In this document: piece after piece, positions 63,101 to 64,000 of the stretch | Numbering within the stretch: position 1 is the stretch's first letter | Layout: each line of letters starts with the position of its first letter | Origin: Wolfiporia cocos | Lineage: Eukaryota > Basidiomycota > Agaricomycetes > Polyporales > Phaeolaceae | NCBI GenBank assembly: GCA_029448655.1 | Contig: JACCLO010000007.1 | Location: 3,162,001 to 3,226,000 of the forward strand | DNA: 64,000 nt | Direction of reading: 5' to 3' | Translations under genes and position numbers: made by a program | Notes under the pieces: generated by a model | Told to the model about the DNA's origin: nothing | What the model saw: the letters and a program-made list of their open reading frames with translations, nothing else | Databases searched by the model: none

Positions 63101-64000
63101 ACTTTATAAAATTTTTGCCACAGCTGTTGATTCACCATAACATAGCTTTGTCACCACTTGTTAGTGTACCTGAATGCTCTATAGCTCTTTTTCGTTACTT
63201 ATTGACTGGGAGCTGTGTCTCTCCTGAGTCCCCTTTGCATTGTCAAAGTATTGCAGATTCTTATCCGTCACAACATGAACTAGTGGCGAGAATATATTCC
63301 AAGAGCTCTCAGATCATCTCCTGTCTTTGTCAACTCCTATCATTTTACTCCATCAGTATTGTGCTGCTCTGCAGGAGGCTTTCAAGAATTTCCGCGTATT
63401 GCCAACGAAACACCCAAGGATGTTGTAACTGCCCCCCAAAATAAAATAAAATAAAATAAAATAAAATAAACGACCCTACATTTACTATACTCAAAAAATA
63501 CATATGACTAGGATTCTGAACGTCTGTCTATGCAATTCGTGATTGCCTCTCTAACGACTCGATTGACTCTGCATGCGTGCTGAAAGATTTGCGACCCACA
63601 AACGTAGCGGGTCATGCCGGAACCGGCGCTACTTCAATATTATATAGTGCCATATTCGGCTACGCGATACCCGACTCCCGACGTGCGCGCGCGACGTCCA
63701 GGCACGCGCGAGCTCGGCCTCGGCAAATCCATGTTCCAACACGGCGATTCCAAATGGACAACAAAGTCGGTCTTAAAGGAGACATGTAAGATCGTGCAAC
63801 AAAGCAGCGCGTTCGAGAATCGAGGAAACAGGAACCAAGATTATGTAAACATGCGATCGGAAGCCACTGGCACGAGGCGCTCGGGAAGGGAATGTTGGCA
63901 TAGACGCCAAAGACATTGGCACCTTTGAAATCTCATCCAGGCAAGGTCCCACAAAAGATGCAAAGCAGCAGACGTTTTGGCCTGAGGATAATTTCGAAAG
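63101..64000. other. Window end: AAAAT microsatellite and unassigned sequence
   Basis: (AAAAT)n, about six copies, near 63438-63470. The overlapping frames at 63577-63928 show no domain I recognise. Confidence 0.5.

Overview
The window reads as nuclear DNA of a filamentous basidiomycete, most likely an Agaricomycete. The support is: host genes split by 49-59 nt GT-AG introns (one GC-AG); Ty3/gypsy polyproteins of a fungal type that carry a dUTPase domain; tRNA-derived SINEs; and heavy CpG-to-TpG/CpA decay of old repeats. Fewer than ten kilobases look like host gene space. The rest is a repeat-rich island of nested LTR retrotransposons. Family names below are my own reading of motifs; no database search was possible.

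Layout. 1-10.3 kb: an inverted-repeat MITE-like element, a complete non-autonomous LTR element (E1, 591-2421), a MITE (2517-2783), a 3.7 kb non-autonomous element (EA, 3073-6768) holding a nested miniature element (3550-4550) and a nested solo LTR, decayed LTRs, and a Ty1/copia gag relic. 10.3-26.2 kb: E2, a Ty3/gypsy element on the minus strand (10349-26242), split by E3, a second complete Ty3/gypsy element on the plus strand (18134-25814). Both have perfect 5-bp target duplications. 26.3-33.3 kb: solo LTRs, a gag-only copia-like element (27042-28558), and two SINEs each cut by a solo LTR. 33.3-41.7 kb: E5, a complete chromodomain-type Ty3/gypsy element on the minus strand. 41.8-43.1 kb: a TIR-bounded DNA element. 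43.4-47.0 kb: two tandem paralogues of a fungal multi-pass membrane protein, the second with a premature stop. 49.2-49.7 kb: a four-exon alkyltransferase-like (ATL) DNA-repair gene. 49.8-53.3 kb: a tandem array of palindrome-rich repeat units. 54.6-55.9 kb: a six-exon zinc alcohol dehydrogenase. 56.5-57.3 kb: a partial gene between inverted repeats. 57.3-64 kb: another palindromic unit and more solo LTRs.

How it works together. Five elements (E1, EA, E2, E3, E5) share one replication signature. An 11-nt stretch lying 32-35 nt downstream of a TATA box in the LTR is exactly complementary to 11 nt starting one base after the 5' LTR. This is the arrangement of Tf1-type self-primed reverse transcription, and none of the five has a TGG-type tRNA primer site there. 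E2/E3 place dUTPase before the protease, whereas E5 places it after. Non-autonomous E1 and EA keep the signature and could be mobilised in trans; EA shares LTR ends with E3. Seven of the eight in-frame stops in these elements and in the copia gags are consistent with CGA-to-TGA, and one is confirmed against an intact homologous CGA. The three differences I see between the E5 LTRs are all CpG transitions. Together these suggest cytosine-methylation-linked mutation of repeats.
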